A DNA stretch of 64,000 nt from Psychrobacillus sp042944905 (GTDB taxonomy: Bacteria > Bacillota > Bacilli > Bacillales_A > Planococcaceae), in NCBI RefSeq assembly GCF_042944905.1, contig NZ_CP168496.1:2542001-2606000 (forward strand), in the 5' to 3' direction. The notes beneath the pieces are model-generated. The model was not told where the DNA came from and ran no database searches. It saw nothing but the letters and a program-made list of their open reading frames with translations. Both the position numbers and the translations under genes were made by a program. Numbering within the stretch: position 1 is the first letter of the stretch; every line of letters starts with the position of its first letter. Positions 1 through 7,916 of the stretch are shown here, piece after piece.

Positions 1-168
1 ATCGAAATAGCACTTTTGCCGCTTATATTCCAAGCATACATTACAGCTATTTGCTTTACTCTTTTAAATCTTGCGATGCTCTCCGTGCGAATTCCACTCG
101 AAGAGAATGCTCTGATGGAAGTTACCAATTATAATGAAGAATTTAAAAAGAAGATTTCGGCATCGTAA
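1..168 (+). CDS. C-terminal end of a probable isoprenylcysteine carboxyl methyltransferase-family membrane protein (partial)
   Basis: The frame is open from base 1 to a TAA at 166-168, giving 56 residues that begin inside the gene. A hydrophobic stretch (LLPLIFQAYITAICFTLL) is followed by a hydrophilic tail containing RIPLEENAL and a Tyr/Phe-rich NYNEEF stretch. This resembles the C-terminus of the ICMT family (Bacillus YpbQ type), where an R-I-x-x-E-E motif follows the last membrane helix. The stop lies inside the hairpin at 151-178, so the gene ends on its own terminator. The family call rests on a short tail and is tentative. Confidence 0.5.
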   Translation: MEIALLPLIFQAYITAICFTLLNLAMLSVRIPLEENALMEVTNYNEEFKKKISAS

Positions 169-178
169 CCGAAATCTT
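151..178. terminator. Bidirectional terminator between converging genes
   Basis: A perfect 10-bp stem (AAGATTTCGG / CCGAAATCTT) encloses an 8-base loop that contains the stop codon of the upstream plus-strand gene. T-rich sequence follows on the plus side, and the malic enzyme gene ends at 186 on the other strand. Confidence 0.8.
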
Positions 179-185
179 CTCTTCC

Positions 186-1508
186 TTATAAATTCATTTC
201 TTTATTTGCTGCTTCTTCTACTGCTCTTGCCACTAAATGATGAACTGTCGGATCTAGTGGGTTTGGTATTAACTCACCAGGTTTTGTATGTCCTACGATC
301 GCTTGTGCAGCTGCTATTAACATGGAATACGTAATTTCCTTTGCTCCTGCATCTAATGCACCTTTGAATATTCCTGGGAATCCAATCACATTGTTGACGG
401 ATCGTCCGTCAGCTGCGAAAGCTGCTCCTGCTGCAATTGCTTCATTTGGAAGAATTTCAGGGTTTGGATTGGATAATGCTAATATTATTTGTCCTTTTTT
501 AATCATTTCAGGTTTGATTAACCCAGATACTCCAGTAGTAGCAACAATTATATCACAAGTTTCCATCATTTCTTCTAATGTAGGAATCGTTTTTCCACCA
601 TAGTTTACCAATCGTTGTTTTGCTTCTTCTTGACGATCTAGACCATATACTTCTTCTACTCCATAAGCCATTAACATACGACAGATAGCTAATCCGGCAG
701 CACCAAGTCCGATTTGACCAATTACGGCATCTTTTACATCTACCCCAGTCGATTTACATGCAGATAATATCGCAGCAAGCGCTACTACCGCCGTTCCATG
801 CTGGTCATCATGCATAACTGGAATAGGAAGTTCTGCTTTTAAACGTTCTTCTATTTCAAAGCAGTGAGGAGATCCAATGTCTTCTAATAAAATTGCACCG
901 AATCCTTGATGAATATGTTTGACCGTTTCAACGATTTCATCTGGATCACTTGTATTTAATAAAATAGGAATTCCGCTTAAGCCAACAAATTGATCTAATA
1001 GTACAGCTTTACCTTCCATTACAGGCATTCCTGCAACAGATCCAATATTTCCTAAACCTAATATAGCTGTGCCATCTGTTACGATAGCAACGGAACTGCC
1101 AATCGACGTAAAGTAATTTGCTTTTTCAGGATTATTAACAATTTCCATACAAACGCTAGCAACACCAGGCGTATAAATTCTTTGCAAATCTCCGAGTGAA
1201 CGGACATCCAATCTGCTCTTCATCGCAATTTTTCCGCCTTCATGCGCTTTTAACACATCATCTGTTACAGCATGGATCTTAACACCATTTCCAATGGCTT
1301 CAATATTCGCAATGACAGATTGGAATTGCGCTTCAGATTTACAAGTGATCGTTATATCACGAACTGTTGTTAATGCTCCACTTTTAAGTGTTGTAATATC
1401 TCCAATATCCCCTTCAGCCATTCCGATAGCAGTTGCAACTTTAGCAAAGTTCCCTGGTTTCGAAGGTGTTTCTACTATAAAATTACGTATAAAATGTTGG
1501 TTTTGCAT
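186..1508 (-). CDS. mleA: NAD-dependent malic enzyme with N-terminal ACT domain (MleA/YqkJ type)
   Basis: The 440-residue product should oxidatively decarboxylate malate to pyruvate in the cytoplasm. Residues 1-75 form an ACT-like regulatory domain (FIVETPSKPGNFAKV). The catalytic part shows the Tyr-containing YTPGVAS motif, the EGKAVLLDQF lysine region, metal ligands in LEDIGSPHCFE and HDDQHGTA, a Rossmann glycine loop (GQIGLGAAG) and SNPNPEI. Length and the ACT domain match B. subtilis YqkJ/MleA rather than the shorter YtsJ. The gene is single and ends at the shared terminator. The ATG start follows a weak purine-rich site. Whether it prefers malate oxidation or malolactic conversion cannot be decided here. 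Confidence 0.92.
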   Translation of the reverse strand: MQNQHFIRNFIVETPSKPGNFAKVATAIGMAEGDIGDITTLKSGALTTVRDITITCKSEAQFQSVIANIEAIGNGVKIHAVTDDVLKAHEGGKIAMKSRLDVRSLGDLQRIYTPGVASVCMEIVNNPEKANYFTSIGSSVAIVTDGTAILGLGNIGSVAGMPVMEGKAVLLDQFVGLSGIPILLNTSDPDEIVETVKHIHQGFGAILLEDIGSPHCFEIEERLKAELPIPVMHDDQHGTAVVALAAILSACKSTGVDVKDAVIGQIGLGAAGLAICRMLMAYGVEEVYGLDRQEEAKQRLVNYGGKTIPTLEEMMETCDIIVATTGVSGLIKPEMIKKGQIILALSNPNPEILPNEAIAAGAAFAADGRSVNNVIGFPGIFKGALDAGAKEITYSMLIAAAQAIVGHTKPGELIPNPLDPTVHHLVARAVEEAANKEMNL

Positions 1509-1655
1509 ATAAGTTACACTTCACTTTCTTTATTTCAATTAATAGAATGTCTTTTCCGATTTAACCGAATAATTATACCACAAGTTATATTAAAACTCAC
1601 ATATTCCAAAAAGAATATCATTCCCTAGAATAATCTTGTTTATCTACAACATTCC

Positions 1656-2447
1656 CTAAACGATATATCCTATAGATCTTAGTACATTATTTATAAAAGA
1701 ATGGGAATATGCAAAAATCTCTTCTCGTTCTGGTTCCTGGAATAAATCATGGAAACAATTTTTCCATGACTTATATTGATATTCTGTTAGTTCTTGTTTT
1801 TTTAGCCATCCGGCTGCTACTGTCGTATCTGTGATTTTATCACGCTCCGCCGTCATTAATAATACTGGGACATTCGGAATAGATGTCGTTGTTTGACCAA
1901 TACTTTTTAAGAGAAATTGCATTTCTTTATACCAAGCATTTGTTATCATTGTATGGTATGTCGGATCCTCCACATATTGTTTGTACACTTCATAGTTTCT
2001 CGTTAGTTCCTTCAGTTGAATATCATGATGAATCTTCTGTTGAACAGATAATTTAGCTAATGCATTTGTCCATTTAGATGGATACTTTTTTAGTTGAAGC
2101 CAAGGGGAAGTCAATATGACCCCTGCAAGTTCTATTTTTAATTTGTGCATTACTTTTATCAATAAAGTAGCACCTAGTCCATGACCAAGTATAAATATTG
2201 GGAGATTATACGTTACTGCAACTTGTAATGCTTGTGCTATGTAATCTTTGTAGTGATCGAAAGGTTCATCATGTATTTCGTTTGCTTTTGTATGTTCGCC
2301 ATGCCCAGGTAAATCCCCCATGACAATATGACAATTAGAGCTTCTAAATTTTTCAATTAACCACGCATATCTTCGATGATGTTCATATGCACTATGAACG
2401 ATCACGATTACTGCTTTTGGTCTTTCTTCTGCTTCCCATTTCCACAT
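1656..2447 (-). CDS. ytpA: YtpA-like alpha/beta hydrolase lacking the nucleophilic serine
   Basis: The 263-residue protein aligns in memory with the B. subtilis YtpA phospholipase/lysophospholipase along its length (VIVIVH near the N-terminus, IVMGDLPGHG, ILTSPWL, C-terminal CFHDLFQEPER). Where YtpA has G-H-S-M-G, residues 88-92 read GHGLG, so the nucleophile position is Gly90 (codon GGA). The oxyanion segment reads VHSAYEHH instead of HGASEYH. The probable acid (Asp203 in AERDKI) and base (His233 in CFHDLF) remain. It may be a pseudoenzyme or use another chemistry. The ATG at 2447 is chosen because AGAGGTG precedes it; an upstream ATG at 2465 lacks a site. It lies divergent to ytoA, the neighbour it also has in Bacillus. 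Confidence 0.8.
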   Translation of the reverse strand: MWKWEAEERPKAVIVIVHSAYEHHRRYAWLIEKFRSSNCHIVMGDLPGHGEHTKANEIHDEPFDHYKDYIAQALQVAVTYNLPIFILGHGLGATLLIKVMHKLKIELAGVILTSPWLQLKKYPSKWTNALAKLSVQQKIHHDIQLKELTRNYEVYKQYVEDPTYHTMITNAWYKEMQFLLKSIGQTTTSIPNVPVLLMTAERDKITDTTVAAGWLKKQELTEYQYKSWKNCFHDLFQEPEREEIFAYSHSFINNVLRSIGYIV

Positions 2448-2553
2448 GAGCATCACCTCTTCCATTTCGTTCCTATTTTGCTCAAATAGTTTTCATTACA
2501 CTGTTCGTTTGATACGATTAATTATATTCTATTTATAGAGGAGTGTGTATATA

Positions 2554-3063
2554 TTGATCTATCCATTTAAAGGAAAAACCCCTTCGATTGATGATACTGT
2601 TTTCATTGCTGATTATGTCACAATTACAGGGGATGTGACAATCGGACAAGAGTCTACTATTTGGTTTAATACGGTAATAAGAGGGGACGTTGCACCTACT
2701 ATCATTGGGGATAGAGTGAACATCCAAGATTTATGTTGTTTGCATCAAAGTCCAAACAATCCACTTATTTTAGAAGATGAAGTAACGATTGGGCATCAAG
2801 TAACTTTACATAGCTGCATTGTTCGTAAAGGAGCATTAGTTGGCATGGGCTCTATTATTTTAGATGGAGCGGAAATTGGAGAAGGTGCATTTATCGGAGC
2901 AGGAAGTTTAGTGCCTCCAGGAAAAAAAATCCCTCCAAACTCACTAGCAATGGGAAGTCCAGCAAAAGTTGTACGTGAGCTGACAGATGAAGATAAAGAA
3001 GATGTACAACGAATTATTAGAGAATATGCTGAAAAAGGTCAGTATTATAAATCACTACAGTAA
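2554..3063 (+). CDS. ytoA: Gamma-carbonic-anhydrase-like hexapeptide-repeat protein (YtoA)
   Basis: A 169-residue left-handed beta-helix protein with repeated hexapeptide motifs (VTITGDVTIG, VVIRGDVAP-type turns, GEGAFIGAG). Histidines expected to bind metal in gamma carbonic anhydrases are present in CCLHQSP and IGHQVTLHSC. The C-terminus EYAEKGQYYKSL matches B. subtilis YtoA. I chose the TTG at 2554 because GAGGAG ends about ten bases upstream and Bacillus homologues begin with IYPF/IYPY; a GTG at 2545 is possible but overlaps the ribosome binding site. Carbonic anhydrase activity is not proven for YtoA-type proteins. A hairpin repeat element starts 12 bases past the stop. Confidence 0.9.
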   Translation: MIYPFKGKTPSIDDTVFIADYVTITGDVTIGQESTIWFNTVIRGDVAPTIIGDRVNIQDLCCLHQSPNNPLILEDEVTIGHQVTLHSCIVRKGALVGMGSIILDGAEIGEGAFIGAGSLVPPGKKIPPNSLAMGSPAKVVRELTDEDKEDVQRIIREYAEKGQYYKSLQ

Positions 3064-3074
3064 ATAAAATCGAT

Positions 3075-3365
3075 AGCGTCCTTGTCTTTACTTTTTCCAG
3101 ATTGCTTTGGACGAAACATTGACTACACTATTACCGTTACATTTAGAGGAGTTGGAAGTGACTGAGTCACTCCAAACTCCTCTCTTTTCGGTAATCTGTC
3201 CGTCGCTATATTGAAATATGTAGAGACATAATGCATAAGGTTTGGTTAATTAATGATAGAATAGATACTTTCCTATACTTTTAAAAGCTGGCGAAGATAC
3301 AATTTCGGCCGCTCAGCGCTTCTTTATCGATAGATGCTAGCTATTTCCCTCAAGTTCCACAGGAT
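3075..3365 (+). repeat. Copy A of a dispersed hairpin element (about 290 bp) downstream of ytoA
   Basis: Shares scattered but long identical blocks with 27115-27423, 40430-40634 and 57910-58226: GCTTTGGACGAAACATT, CTACACTATTACCG, a central hairpin (3147-3183), CGGTAAT, CCGTCGC, TTGAAATATGTA, CTTTCCTA, TTTTAAAAGC and CGCTCAGCGCTTCTTTATC. ATTACCG (3130-3136) can pair with CGGTAAT (3189-3195) outside the central stem. A second, here imperfect, stem surrounds GAAGATACAATTTC. No coding potential is seen. A T-run after the central hairpin suggests it terminates ytoA transcription. Confidence 0.8.
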
Positions 3366-4310
3366 TAATGGTATTATTCAGTTTATATGCTCAACTAAAA
3401 AGTTAAAAACTGTCATTGAGCGACTATTTATAAGGTAAAAGCTACAAATTCTACAATGAAAGCAACCACCTCTTTATTTTTTAAAAACTAGTACCTCCTA
3501 CACTTTATATATTCAAGTGTAGGAGGTATTTTTGGTTCTCTAGCATATTAAATTGTAGTAAATCGTCAGAATAGTTTATAATTGTTTCTAACACAGGGAA
3601 TCTTCACTAGGAACCTCAACGGATTTAGCTTTGCTTTGATAAGCCTTAGTATTTTGCAGATATCCAGAGAAGTTGATTTAATGGCTTCTTGTGCAATATG
3701 CTTTTATTACAACCCGGATTGGGGTACTTTAATAAAAAAAAGAAGCCTAGCACCTATTCCTATTGCTGACTTCCTGTTTTTTCATATGCATTTGTAGTGC
3801 GTTTTTTGAATAGTTTGTTGCACAGGCACGCGAAATTCATAACAAACAGAGATATTCCATAAGAGTTCAACTCCTATCAAATACCCTAAGATTTATTAAA
3901 CATTGATTTATGTGACTTAAAGTATAAAATAGTAACACAATAAATCATATGTATGTCATGTTAATAAAACCATTAATCTCAACGTTCATAAATCCAATAC
4001 GTTATAATTATTAGCTAAAATACACTTCCTATGGAGAATCTCTATGGAAAAAAGAAGTAATATTTAACTAGTTACATTCTTTTACTTTATAATCTGACTT
4101 CTAACATTTTTTTGCTTTATAGTACTTTAAACAGAACTCTAACTGCCGCTATTTGTATTTTCTTGAAGAAATCATGGTAGTTTAAGTTGGATATTTCTCT
4201 CCTTATATAGAATATTTTAATTTGTAAGATTTTCTAAGTAGATAAGAAGCTGGTTAGTGTGTGTCAGATGAGTTGGAAAGTATTGGGTTTCGGGAAACAC
4301 GAAGGTAGAA
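3366..4310. other. Gene-poor AT-rich stretch at the left edge of the accessory island
   Basis: No convincing gene. A 71-codon frame at 3582-3797 begins with TTG without a ribosome binding site and resembles nothing I know. A partial copy of the right half of the 81-bp repeat (TCTAACACAGGGAA) lies at 3575-3600. One strong hairpin at 3493-3527 is listed separately. The rest looks like decayed sequence. Confidence 0.5.
3493..3527. terminator. Strong hairpin terminator, no evident gene
   Basis: A 13-bp perfect stem (ACCTCCTACACTT / AAGTGTAGGAGGT) with a 9-base loop, followed by ATTTTT on the plus strand; a T-run also follows on the minus strand. No open frame ends at it on either side, so it may be the relic of a lost gene. 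Confidence 0.65.
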
Positions 4311-4348
4311 AACAGCCAATTGCCGGTTCAATACCGTCAATTGGCTGT
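4311..4348 (-). terminator. Terminator after the first Rhs/immunity pair
   Basis: AACAGCCAATTG and CAATTGGCTGTT form a 12-bp stem. On the minus strand the hairpin is followed by TTTTC and lies 150 bases past the immunity-gene stop. Confidence 0.6.
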
Positions 4349-4500
4349 TTAATAGGTATTCTATTTCTTTCTCAAAAAGGTTAGTCAGTGCCAATTTTTC
4401 TAAGGATTTTATTTCTTTAAAAAGTGGAATTATTCATATTTATTACCCAACCTATATTTAAAGTAATAGTTTCCTAACTGCTTTCATTAAGCTTGTTAAA

Positions 4501-4962
4501 CTATTTACTATCTGTTGAAGCCAGTCTTTTGAACACAGTTTTATCATTTGCAGCACAGCTATTTATGTCAGGATATATATTGTATGTTTCATTCTGCAGA
4601 TCTATCAGAACATATCCTCCTTGCGTTTTTGTGTAGATACGTTTTCTAACTTGATAGATATCAGAAACAACTGGAGATTCAGAAATTTGATAAATAATCC
4701 TAGATAGGACTTTGTAAACCAGTATACAATATAGTTTATTGCTAACAAACAGAATTATTAGTGAAACTGCGTCGCAGAAAAAAAATTTATAAGCATATTC
4801 TCTATTATAAACAAACAACAATAGTGGAATTAAGAATGTCAACATATGAATAATAAACATTATTTTTGGCCTGTATTTATTTTTAAAGATGTATAATAAA
4901 ACGATATTTAATATTGGCATAGTAAAAATAATTAATAAAGCAAGAATTAAATACTCCTTCAT
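4501..4962 (-). CDS. Small membrane protein, probable immunity protein of the upstream Rhs toxin
   Basis: A 153-residue protein with about three hydrophobic segments (residues about 5-25, 35-53 and 64-85) and a hydrophilic C-terminal half containing YVLIDLQNETYNIYP. I do not recognise a family. It starts 22 bases after the stop of the Rhs gene at 4985, the usual place for a cognate immunity gene in polymorphic toxin loci. The hydrophobic tip of that toxin would suit a membrane-located partner. AAAGAGG lies upstream of the ATG. Function is inferred from context only. Confidence 0.6.
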   Translation of the reverse strand: MKEYLILALLIIFTMPILNIVLLYIFKNKYRPKIMFIIHMLTFLIPLLLFVYNREYAYKFFFCDAVSLIILFVSNKLYCILVYKVLSRIIYQISESPVVSDIYQVRKRIYTKTQGGYVLIDLQNETYNIYPDINSCAANDKTVFKRLASTDSK

Positions 4963-4984
4963 AAAATAACCTCTTTTTCCCTAA

Positions 4985-6637
4985 TTAATCTTTTGTCAAT
5001 ATCCTATGACTAGCTGGAATGTATTTGTAAATGGCTGTTGCAATTGCCTTACCCAATGACATATTAAGAAAAAGATCAGTAGCATATGCAGCTATTCCAG
5101 TTAAACCTGGTATAGAGAATCCCAAAACTGATTTCAAAACAGTTCCCAAAGCTGGTGTAATCATAGCAATAATTTTTTTCTTAGTAGCTTTAACAGCCTC
5201 TTTGCCAGCATAACGTATTAACATTAATGACGATTTAAATCCTACAACTGCAATACCCATGTTAAGTGCAAGGAGAATTCCATCAATTATTAATCCTGCT
5301 GCTCTAAGAGATAAATATCCTGTCGGATCTACATTATTTATAGGATTATTTTCACAATATGAATACTGATTCTGACTGTTAGGGTTTTCATTAAATCCTT
5401 TAAATAAATCTCTTGACAAGAAGCGACTTGTTTTCGAATCATAATACCTTGCCTGCAAATAATAAAGTTGGGTATCACGATCATAAACATACGATGCATA
5501 ACCTATTGGCTGATTTACAACTGCTTCTGACTCATTAGAGGAAATCACATTTCCCCATGGGTCGTAACTGTAATCGGCTACCTTGTTTCCGCTTGCGTCC
5601 ACAATTTGAACCACGTCGCCTCTATAATTGGTTACGTAATAATACGTGTTACCTACAGAATCAGTTAGGAACATTGGTTTACCGTTACCCCAAGTGATTC
5701 GCCATAATACTTTCCCTGTGTTATCCATTACTCTTATCAGATTACCCTCATTGTAGTAATAGATGTAGGTATTTTCACCAACCGTTTTCGTTTGACGTAA
5801 GCCGTCTGAGTAATAAGTATAACTCGCCACTTGTGTTCCTGAAAGTGTTAGGACTGAAGTCAGTTGTCCTAGGTCATTCCAGGTGTATTTATACTTATCA
5901 TCTTGAATTAAATTTCCTGACCCATCGTAGGAATAGCCCTCTATTTCATTGGCTTTGTTAAAGGTTAAAATATTTCCGGATGGATTTAATAAGTTCCCGG
6001 CTTTATCATATTGATAATTCACAGTAGTTTGCCCGTTATTCCACGATTCTAAGCGATTGGCGAAATCGTAGGTGTAGGTTTGTGACCCGTCCGATACGAT
6101 ATTGCCATCCTGATCATAACGATATTGGAAACTTACTGGCGTTTGTAAATAATAATTCTGACCTGTTAAACGACCGTTGTCGTCAAACGTTTGGAATAGA
6201 TTTAAGTTGTTGTCAGGGCTGCTACCGAGTTGAATTTGAACAGAATGACCTTTCTCATCATAAAACCATTGAGCACTTCCACTTCCTTTTGTTACTTTTG
6301 TCAGAGATTGAAGCTTATTATAACTAAAAGTAGTGCTCTCAGGTGATACACCATTTTGGGTCTCTGTGAAAGAGGAAAGCAATCCTTGGGTGATTCCCCC
6401 GTTCGAATCATAGTTGTATTGAATACCAAAACCATCTGGGTAAGTTGCAGTTATTAACCTGTTTGCATCATCATAACTATATTTATACTTTCTATCGTTT
6501 GTTGTAACTTCTGTTAAGTTATTTGCGCGATTATAAGTATATGAATCCAAAACACTTCCATCGCCCAAATCACGTTCTGACAACTGATTTTGTGCATTGT
6601 ATTTCATGTTTATTTTAGATGCAGTAGTTGAACCCAT
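4985..6637 (-). CDS. Rhs/YD-repeat polymorphic toxin, 5'-truncated, with a hydrophobic C-terminal tip
   Basis: 550 residues. Residues 1-380 are tandem YD repeats (YTYDFANRL, YQYDKAGNL). An Rhs core follows with QLYYLQARYYDSKTSRFLSRD and NNPINNVDPTGY, ending near residue 441. The tip (442-550) has three hydrophobic stretches and may insert into membranes. Homology to the second Rhs gene continues upstream of this ATG to base 6678 (DNEGNVTEIVKG), where an 81-bp repeat begins, so the first coding ATG at 6637 is not the true start and the export region is lost. It may be a silent tip cassette, used by recombination with a complete Rhs gene elsewhere, or simply a pseudogene. The immunity gene follows. 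Confidence 0.85.
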   Translation of the reverse strand: MGSTTASKINMKYNAQNQLSERDLGDGSVLDSYTYNRANNLTEVTTNDRKYKYSYDDANRLITATYPDGFGIQYNYDSNGGITQGLLSSFTETQNGVSPESTTFSYNKLQSLTKVTKGSGSAQWFYDEKGHSVQIQLGSSPDNNLNLFQTFDDNGRLTGQNYYLQTPVSFQYRYDQDGNIVSDGSQTYTYDFANRLESWNNGQTTVNYQYDKAGNLLNPSGNILTFNKANEIEGYSYDGSGNLIQDDKYKYTWNDLGQLTSVLTLSGTQVASYTYYSDGLRQTKTVGENTYIYYYNEGNLIRVMDNTGKVLWRITWGNGKPMFLTDSVGNTYYYVTNYRGDVVQIVDASGNKVADYSYDPWGNVISSNESEAVVNQPIGYASYVYDRDTQLYYLQARYYDSKTSRFLSRDLFKGFNENPNSQNQYSYCENNPINNVDPTGYLSLRAAGLIIDGILLALNMGIAVVGFKSSLMLIRYAGKEAVKATKKKIIAMITPALGTVLKSVLGFSIPGLTGIAAYATDLFLNMSLGKAIATAIYKYIPASHRILTKD

Positions 6638-6675
6638 GCCTTTGACAATTTCTGTAACGTTCCCTTCATTGTCAT

Positions 6676-6756
6676 TGTGTATGTTCCCTGTGTCACATAC
6701 AACTTGGACACTATTCAGAATTGTTTTGAAGTTGTGTCTAACACAGGGAAGACTTT
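6676..6756. repeat. 81-bp direct repeat R1 with palindromic arms
   Basis: Identical to 14084-14164 except one base (GGACACT versus GGAAACT). TTCCCTGTGT at 6684 and ACACAGGGAA at 6741 form inverted arms that extend imperfectly for 22 bp. Its left edge coincides exactly with loss of Rhs homology. A right-half fragment is found near 3575-3600. Confidence 0.8.
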
Positions 6757-6776
6757 AAGAAGGTACCCAAGTCGGT

Positions 6777-6971
6777 ATGTACTACGGAACATTCAGCGGA
6801 GAGGGCAGTTTCTTATCCGTTGATCCTGAATATTTAATATCCCAGCCACCTGTAGTTACACAGATGCGTATGGTTGAGGTTTCTTTAGGAAAATCCTTCG
6901 TGAAAGCTTATAAGAAAATGAATTTAACAAACTCATATGTACAAGAGGAAGTCAAAAAATTCGTTCAATAG
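6777..6971 (+). CDS. Short frame, probably the 3' end of an interrupted gene
   Basis: 64 codons (MYYGTFSGEG to EEVKKFVQ). No ribosome binding site precedes the ATG, and the frame is open a little upstream (EGTQVG) to a stop at the edge of repeat R1. A good terminator follows at 7044-7079, so this looks like the surviving tail of a real gene cut by the repeat. I recognise no family; a Val/Lys-rich helical end is all that can be seen. Confidence 0.4.
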   Translation: MYYGTFSGEGSFLSVDPEYLISQPPVVTQMRMVEVSLGKSFVKAYKKMNLTNSYVQEEVKKFVQ

Positions 6972-7316
6972 AATTTGAAGGGTTACTCTACTCCTTGATT
7001 GTTTCATTCAACTTTGCGGAACTATTATTTCAGATCAAAAAAAAGAGTGAATCTAGATTTTTTCTCGTAGATCCACTCTGTTTTTTTGTGTTAATTTTTG
7101 GCTGTTTTCTCAAAGTTTAAATATAATCGAGAATGTTGATATAGAAATATAGAAAAAATATATACTAGTAAACAACTATACTTAAAAAGATAAAGAGATT
7201 CTTTACCCTGAAAACAATGGTTTTTATCATTGTTTTCTATCTATTTAACATAGTAGCGATGTTTCACTTTATCCCCTACGTTTTGAGTAAATAGATTTTC
7301 CCTCTAGGATTAGGTA
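6972..7316. other. Non-coding stretch between gene fragment and Rhs immunity gene
   Basis: Contains the terminator at 7044-7079 and AT-rich sequence with an inverted ACAATGGTT/ATCATTGTTTT region near 7215-7240 that could end the minus-strand Rhs operon. No gene seen. Confidence 0.5.
7044..7079 (+). terminator. Rho-independent terminator
   Basis: AGAGTGAATCTA and TAGATCCACTCT pair with one mismatch, followed by a run of seven T. Confidence 0.75.
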
Positions 7317-7916
7317 CTATATAGTCACTAAATCTGTAAATAGGCAATGAAATACTTTCACTTTACCTTTTTCAAGAAATTTTGTTTCTACGTCATCTAC
7401 AACTTTATTAACAATTTCTGAGGATAGCCCTTGATATCCCTTAAAATCCATAAAATTCTCAAACGAATTGCTTATATTTTGTAATTCTTGTTCCAAAACT
7501 GTGTGAATTGAAAAGCTCCATTCATTAGTAATTGTATTAAAATCACTTTCCTCAAAAAAATAATAATAATATGGATTTAATATACTAATGAATATCCTTA
7601 AATCTAATCGTTTCCATCCCAATAAGCGTATTAATTCTATATCATCATCTAAAATAGTTTGATTCCTATGCATTAATACCCTAAACTCAAAACAATTACT
7701 GTCAATTGGATCTGTCCAATCCACGACAGCATAGTTATTAAATAATTTTTGGATGCTTTTTTTAAAATCAATTCTTTTATAACCATTGTCTGATAAAAAT
7801 ATTTTCTTTTTTTCAACAAGTTTTTTATATACATCCGAAGTTATATAATCCTCGTAATCTACATTTTTAGGAAACAACAATCTTATAGTTTCATTAATTT
7901 CATTCGGAATACTCAC
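7317..7916 (-). CDS. Probable immunity protein of the second Rhs toxin
   Basis: 199 residues, soluble, acidic, rich in aromatic residues (LNPYYYYFFEESDF), no recognised family. The GTG start at 7916 overlaps the TGA of the Rhs gene (GTGA), indicating translational coupling. In polymorphic toxin loci this position is normally held by the immunity gene. Low GC relative to the Rhs core also fits a tip/immunity cassette. Cognate function is inferred from context. Confidence 0.65.
   Translation of the reverse strand: MSIPNEINETIRLLFPKNVDYEDYITSDVYKKLVEKKKIFLSDNGYKRIDFKKSIQKLFNNYAVVDWTDPIDSNCFEFRVLMHRNQTILDDDIELIRLLGWKRLDLRIFISILNPYYYYFFEESDFNTITNEWSFSIHTVLEQELQNISNSFENFMDFKGYQGLSSEIVNKVVDDVETKFLEKGKVKVFHCLFTDLVTI

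Noticed and set aside
3582..3797. 71-codon frame near the left edge of the island
   Set aside because: TTG start inside a repeat fragment, no ribosome binding site, no resemblance to a protein family.
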